64,000 nt of DNA. Origin: Geobacter argillaceus (GTDB lineage: Bacteria > Desulfobacterota > Desulfuromonadia > Geobacterales > DSM-12255). The stretch lies in the NCBI RefSeq assembly GCF_007830735.1, contig NZ_VLLN01000002.1:124001-188000 (forward strand). The letters are read 5' to 3'. Shown one piece after another: positions 59,710-64,000 of this stretch; position 1 is the first letter of the stretch, and every line of letters begins with the position of its first letter. Below the pieces are notes generated by a model that was not told where the DNA came from, did no database searches, and saw only the letters and a program-made list of their open reading frames with translations. Made by a program: the position numbers and the translations under genes.

Positions 59710-61275
59710 TCAGTGCCTGAAATGCCGCATGCCGGTGAACACCATGGCCATCCCGTGCTCGTCGGCGGCGGCGATCACCTCGCTGTCCCGCATGCTGCCG
59801 CCCGGCTGGATGACGGCGGTGATGCCGGCGCCAGCCGCATTGTCGATGCCGTCGCGGAACGGGAAAAAGGCATCGGAGGCCATGACCGCCCCCTTGACCT
59901 CCAGGCCGGCGTGCTCGGCCTTGATGGCGGCGATACGGGCCGAGTTGACCCGGCTCATCTGGCCGGCACCGACGCCGACGGTTGTCCGGTCCTTGCCGTA
60001 GACGATGGCGTTGGACTTGACGAACTTGGCCACCCGCCAGGTGAACAGGAGGTCCTGCAGCTCTTTTTCGGTCGGCGCCCTCCTGGTCACCACCTTCAGC
60101 TCGCCGGTGAGGGAGAGGTCGGCTTCCTGCACCAAAAGGCCGCCGCAGACCCGTTTGAGGTCGATACGCGATGCCGGCTTGGCCGACCACATGCCACACT
60201 CCAGGAGCCGGACGTTCTTCTTGGCCGCCACCACCTCGATGGCCCCCGGCAGCACCTTCGGCGCAATGATGACCTCGACGAACTGCCGGTCGACGATCGC
60301 CTTGGCCGTTGCCTCGTCCAGGTCGCAGTTGAAGGCGATGATGCCGCCAAAGGCGGATTCGGTGTCGGTCGCATAGGCCCGTTCGTAGGCCTCCAGCACG
60401 GAGGCACCAAGGGCCACGCCACACGGGTTGGCATGCTTGACGATGACGCAGGCCGAACCTTCGCCGAACTGTTTCACGCACTCCAGGGCCGCATCGGTGT
60501 CGGCGATGTTGTTGTAGGAGAGCTCCTTCCCCTGCAGCTGGCGGGCCGTGGCCACCGACGCCTCGCCGGCCTGTCGCTCAACATAGAAGGCGGCCGACTG
60601 GTGGGGGTTTTCACCGTAGCGCATCCCTTGCGCCTTTTGGTACTGCAGGGTCAGGGTGGCGGGATAGGGATCGACCCCCTCGCCCAGGCGGCTCCCCAGC
60701 CAGTTGGAGATGGCACCGTCATAAGCGGCGGTGTGCTGGTAGACCTTCACTGCCAACTGAAAATTGATGGCCTTGCTGACCGTGCCGCCGTTGTCCGCCA
60801 TCTCGGTCAGGACCCGCCGGTAATCGGCCGGATCGACCACCACGGTCACATCGGCGTTGTTCTTGGCGGCCGAACGGAGCATGGTCGGTCCGCCGATGTC
60901 GATGTTCTCGATGGCATCCTCCATGGAGCAGTCGGGCTTGGCCACGGTTGCCTCGAACGGGTAGAGGTTGACCACCACCATATCGATCGGCTCGATGCCA
61001 TGGGCTTGCATGGTGGCCACATGTTCCGGATTGCTCCGCATCCCCAGAAGACCGCCGTGGACCTTGGGGTGGAGGGTCTTGACCCGGCCGTCCAGCATCT
61101 CGGGGAACCCGGTGAACTCGGAGACGTCCTTGACGGTCAGCCCCGCCTCACGCAGGAGCTTGGCGGTACCGCCGGTGGAGAGGATCTCAACGCCGTAGCG
61201 GGCCAGCTCCTTGGAAAACTCGATGATGCCCGTCTTGTCCGACACGCTGATCAGGGCTCGGGAGATCTTTGCCAT
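59710..61275 (-). CDS. purH: Bifunctional AICAR transformylase / IMP cyclohydrolase
   Basis: A 521-residue enzyme. The N-terminal cyclohydrolase (1-200) has [31 protein letters not shown] and [12 protein letters not shown]. The C-terminal transformylase has [23 protein letters not shown] and [19 protein letters not shown], closing with [31 protein letters not shown]. Start 61275 (MAKISRAL) has AAAGGAG about 10 bases upstream; a second ATG at 61284 is too close to it. Confidence 0.97.
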   Translation of the reverse strand: MAKISRALISVSDKTGIIEFSKELARYGVEILSTGGTAKLLREAGLTVKDVSEFTGFPEMLDGRVKTLHPKVHGGLLGMRSNPEHVATMQAHGIEPIDMVVVNLYPFEATVAKPDCSMEDAIENIDIGGPTMLRSAAKNNADVTVVVDPADYRRVLTEMADNGGTVSKAINFQLAVKVYQHTAAYDGAISNWLGSRLGEGVDPYPATLTLQYQKAQGMRYGENPHQSAAFYVERQAGEASVATARQLQGKELSYNNIADTDAALECVKQFGEGSACVIVKHANPCGVALGASVLEAYERAYATDTESAFGGIIAFNCDLDEATAKAIVDRQFVEVIIAPKVLPGAIEVVAAKKNVRLLECGMWSAKPASRIDLKRVCGGLLVQEADLSLTGELKVVTRRAPTEKELQDLLFTWRVAKFVKSNAIVYGKDRTTVGVGAGQMSRVNSARIAAIKAEHAGLEVKGAVMASDAFFPFRDGIDNAAGAGITAVIQPGGSMRDSEVIAAADEHGMAMVFTGMRHFRH

Positions 61276-61376
61276 CGTTCTCATGCTCCTTTTATCTGGT
61301 AGATAGATTCTTGCGAAATGTGAACTGATGAAATGAGGTCCACGAAATAGTTTTGGTTACAACGTCTGGCGTTTAT

Positions 61377-62705
61377 TCAAACTGGTTCGAGCCGGGGAAA
61401 GTTCATCTCGGCGAGAAAGCGCCGCTCAAATACCGGGTTCCCGGAAAGGGGGATGATTGTCAATGAAGCGGCAAGTTGTTCGACAGCTGCACAAGACGCA
61501 GAACGGAGGGTTTCCTCAACACCGGCAAGGGCACCCTCCGTCACGAATCGGGCCACTTGTACCATGTTTTCCGTGAAAATTCCAACGCTTTTTAGCCCAA
61601 CCGGGTTGAGGGAAACGCCGAACGAGCCGGTCAGAACCACCTCCGCGAGGTCTGCGGCCTCTATCCCCGCCCGGTCCAGCAAAACATCGATACCGGCCCG
61701 AATGGCAGCCTTTGCCAATTGCACCTGCCGGATGTCCCCCTGGGAGAGGTAGACCATGGATGCGGCGTCCCGGTAGACGACAAAGGCGGACTCTCCCCCC
61801 AGTTCCACGATCCGGTTCGCCAGGTTGGTCCGCACCTCGGCCGGCAACAGGAGCTGCCCCGTTACATCCACCACCCGTTCGGTCAGGAGAAGCATCATGG
61901 TGTCCAATACACCGGAACCGCAGAGACCACGGGGAGTGCCGTCCCCTATCGTCTCCCAAACCAGGCGTGAGCCGGCCATTCTGACCGAGCGGATCGCCCC
62001 GTCGAGGGCCGCCATGCCACAGGCAAGGTTGCCTCCCTCAAAGGCCGGCCCGGCCGCCGCGGAGGTGGCATAGAGCCGCCCGCCCGCAAGCAGGGCTATT
62101 TCGCCGTTGGTGCCCAGGTCTAAGAAAAGCCGTGACTGGTGACTGGTGACTGGTGACTGGTCCTCACGACGGCCTCCTTCACCCGCGTCGGTCCTCGCTC
62201 CTCGTACACCGAGGCCGTGGAGAAAGGCCACCAGATCGCCTCCGACGAAACCGCCCGGCGACGGGAAGACGTACAACGGGACGTCCAGGCCCCAGCCGAG
62301 CGACCGGGCGGGAACCCGGTGGCTTGAGGTCACCCGCGGGCGGTAGGGGGGAAAGGCGAGACTCTCCACCGGCAGATCCAGGAGAAGATGGGACATGGTG
62401 GGGTTGGCGGCAATCACCACCTGCGTCACGGCCGTTGCCGGCAGCCCGCTACGGGAGAGCAGTTCCTCGATCAGCCGTTCCAGCTCGGCGTTGACCAGGC
62501 GGGAAAGGGTCCGGCGCTCGGCCTCGCCCCGGCAGGCATACTCCAGGCGGCTGATGACGTCGGAACCATAGGGGCGCTGGGGGTTCATGCCCCCCTCTCT
62601 GGCCAGAATCTCGCCGGAAACCGTATCGAGAAGGGAGGCGGCAATGGTGGTGGTGCCCAGGTCAACGGCAACGGCCAGAGAACGGGATGCGTCAGGCGAG
62701 CTCAA
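61377..62705 (-). CDS. ASKHA-fold protein (DUF4445-like) lacking the ferredoxin domain
   Basis: A 442-residue protein like the C-terminal half of the corrinoid-protein reactivators: [18 protein letters not shown] (phosphate-1 loop), [16 protein letters not shown] (phosphate-2), [12 protein letters not shown] and [12 protein letters not shown] (adenosine). The family usually has an N-terminal 2Fe-2S domain; it is absent here. It starts at TTG, overlaps selD by 14 bp and has GGGGAGG upstream. A TGACTGG heptamer array interrupts the sequence near residue 190. Role: ATP-driven reactivation of a metalloprotein, perhaps linked to selenium or corrinoid metabolism; unproven. Confidence 0.8.
   Translation of the reverse strand: MSSPDASRSLAVAVDLGTTTIAASLLDTVSGEILAREGGMNPQRPYGSDVISRLEYACRGEAERRTLSRLVNAELERLIEELLSRSGLPATAVTQVVIAANPTMSHLLLDLPVESLAFPPYRPRVTSSHRVPARSLGWGLDVPLYVFPSPGGFVGGDLVAFLHGLGVRGARTDAGEGGRREDQSPVTSHQSRLFLDLGTNGEIALLAGGRLYATSAAAGPAFEGGNLACGMAALDGAIRSVRMAGSRLVWETIGDGTPRGLCGSGVLDTMMLLLTERVVDVTGQLLLPAEVRTNLANRIVELGGESAFVVYRDAASMVYLSQGDIRQVQLAKAAIRAGIDVLLDRAGIEAADLAEVVLTGSFGVSLNPVGLKSVGIFTENMVQVARFVTEGALAGVEETLRSASCAAVEQLAASLTIIPLSGNPVFERRFLAEMNFPRLEPV
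62132..62161. repeat. TGACTGG heptamer array inside the ASKHA gene
   Basis: Four perfect copies of TGACTGG (GTGACTGG repeated) run in the coding strand complement and encode the QSPVTSHQS segment. Seven is not a multiple of three, so a gain or loss of one unit would shift the frame. Confidence 0.85.
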
Positions 62706-63729
62706 TGGCGGCCTCCCCCAGGGGCACGACCTCCCCTATAGCGACGGCGAAGAGACCCTCGTCCCGGGCAACGGCCAGGAAACGGTCGGCATCGGCCGGG
62801 GCCAGGGCGATCAGCAGGCCGCCCGAGGTCTGGGGGTCGTAGAGGGGGAGCAGACGGTCGGCTCGACCATCGCCGGCAACGAACCTGGCGTAGTGGTCCC
62901 GGTTGCGGTAGCAGCCGGCCGGCACCATGCCGTCGGCCACCAGGGCCGGCAAACCGGTCATGAGCGGCACCTGGTCGATTGCCAGCCGGATCGTCACCCC
63001 GCCGCCGGTCGCCATTTCAAAGGCATGGCCGATGAGCCCGAAGCCGGTCACGTCCGTGGCCGCATGGGCCCCACATGCCGCCATCAGCTCCGCGGCCCGG
63101 CGATTCAGGGTGGTCATCCAGCGGATAGCCTCGGCCTCGGTATCCGCGTCGACCATCTCCGCCTTGATCGCCGTGGCAATGATGCCGGTCCCCAGCGGTT
63201 TGGTGAGGATCAGCCGGTCACCGGGCAGCGGGGTGGAGTTGCGGACGATCCGACCCGGATCGATCAGACCGGTCACGGCCAGGCCGTACTTGAGCTCGTC
63301 GTCCTCCACCGTATGCCCCCCCACCAGGCAAACCCCGGCCTCCCGGAGCATTTCGGCCCCGCCGGCCAGGATCTCCCGCAGGACCGTACCGGGCAGACTG
63401 CAGGCCGGGAAGAAGACCAGATTCATGGCCGTCACCGGCCGTCCCCCCATGGCATAGACATCGGAAACCGCGTTGGCCGCAACGATCCGGCCAAAGGTGT
63501 GCGGGTCGTCCACAAGCGGCGTGATGACATCCACGGTCTCCACCAGGGCGCAGTTCTCCGTCAACCGGTAGACCCCGGCGTCATCGGCCGTTTCCGGGCC
63601 GACCAGCAGATCGGGGTCGCCGGACCGGCCGATTCCCAGCAAAGCATCTTCCAGGCCCGCCGGGCCCAGTTTTGCCGCTCAACCGGCCGCTTTCACCATG
63701 GCAGTGAGTTTTATCTTCTTGCTGGTCAT
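62692..63729 (-). CDS. selD: Selenophosphate synthetase with selenocysteine at position 17
   Basis: A 345-residue SelD. ATG 63729 begins [16 protein letters not shown], then UGA (63681-63679), then [18 protein letters not shown]. In SelD this position is Cys or Sec within AxxxGC/UxxK, so the UGA is read as Sec17 with the essential Lys20 (UAAK) following. The rest is typical: [72 protein letters not shown] stable hairpin just downstream could be the SECIS. It makes selenophosphate for Sec-tRNA. It overlaps the downstream ASKHA gene and lies 24 bp from alr. Confidence 0.95.
63645..63678 (-). promoter_or_regulatory. Candidate bacterial SECIS element in selD
   Basis: Starting 12 bases after the UGA, the minus strand has GGCCC-GGC-GGGCC (63666-63654), a perfect 5-bp stem with 3-base loop, extended by CTG/TGG-type flanks. 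Bacterial SECIS elements lie 11-37 bases past the UGA. The loop sequence has not been compared with SelB specificity. Confidence 0.5.
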
Positions 63730-63752
63730 TTGAAACCTCAGTGTCTTGTGTC

Positions 63753-64000
63753 TTACGGCTTATAAATTCTCGGCACCCGCTTGCTGATGCCGCAGAATAT
63801 CTCGTAGGGGATGGTGCCGGCCCAGGCACCCAGCTCCTCTGCCCTGACGACGTTACCGGCGCCGTCCTCCCCCATGAGGACCACCTCGTCCCCCACGGCC
63901 ACGCCGGGGATCTCCGTCACGTCCAGCATGATCCAATCCATGCACACCGTGCCGGCCACCCGGGCCCGCTGCCCCCGGACCAACGCCTCGCCCCGGTTGG
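63753..64000 (-). CDS. alr: Alanine racemase, C-terminal part (gene continues beyond the window)
   Basis: 82 codons to the stop at 63753 and the frame is open to the window edge. [33 protein letters not shown] is the beta-domain signature of alanine racemase (the conserved G-x-V-C-M-D-x-x-M-x-D, where Met precedes the active-site loop), followed by [21 protein letters not shown]. It makes D-alanine for peptidoglycan. No mature-length check is possible because most of the gene is outside the window. Confidence 0.92.
   Translation of the reverse strand, partial: NRGEALVRGQRARVAGTVCMDWIMLDVTEIPGVAVGDEVVLMGEDGAGNVVRAEELGAWAGTIPYEIFCGISKRVPRIYKP

Noticed and set aside
62132-62161. CRISPR-like array
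   Set aside because: Seven-base units without spacers; a simple tandem repeat.
63679-63681. UGA in selD as a nonsense mutation
   Set aside because: It lies at the catalytic Cys/Sec position of the family and the frame continues perfectly on both sides.

Overview
The window looks like chromosomal DNA from a GC-rich, anaerobic, metal- or electrode-respiring deltaproteobacterium of the Geobacter/Geotalea/Pelobacter propionicus type. This is inferred from the very large multihaem cytochromes with mixed CXXCH and CX4CH sites, a PpcA-like triheme periplasmic cytochrome, a porin-cytochrome-NHL-lipoprotein cluster, dedicated ResB/CcsB cytochrome maturation genes and a selenocysteine-containing SelD. 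Most genes lie on the minus strand.

Left part (1-11.5 kb): a partial octaheme nitrite reductase with the catalytic CXXCK haem site is divergent from a DUF4337 membrane protein and a sirohaem nitrite/sulfite reductase. Next come a 1796-residue cytochrome with about 44 candidate haem sites and an internal 1,077-bp duplication, and sucC-sucD on the plus strand.

Middle part (11.5-43.9 kb): a mosaic cell-surface polysaccharide locus. It holds many family 2 glycosyltransferases (some fused to GT4 or methyltransferase domains), a sulfotransferase, two radical SAM enzymes, a free-standing RapZ C-terminal domain and a Wzm/Wzt-type ABC exporter. The exporter's two genes are about 18 kb apart. Between them sit a sulfonate-type ABC importer, cysD-cysNC (PAPS synthesis) and a dense toxin-antitoxin island (28.3-33.8 kb). 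In that island the cassettes are separated by short same-strand remnants of a glycosyltransferase 3' end (the SLSWRLTAPLRK tail). This is the most unusual structural feature seen. PAPS synthesis plus a sulfotransferase suggests a sulfated surface glycan.

Right-middle part (44-57.7 kb): secreted proteins and a probable outer-membrane electron-transfer module. In transcription order these are PpcA-like triheme cytochrome, ResB, CcsB, 11-haem-site cytochrome, octaheme cytochrome, NHL-repeat lipoprotein, tetraheme cytochrome and outer-membrane beta-barrel.

Right end (57.8-64 kb): purE, purD and purH, an ASKHA-fold protein overlapping selD, and the C-terminal part of alr. selD has an in-frame UGA at codon 17 that I read as selenocysteine, so its true start is upstream of where an ordinary ORF call would place it.

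No tRNA, rRNA or CRISPR array was recognised. All family assignments come from reading motifs; no database search was run.
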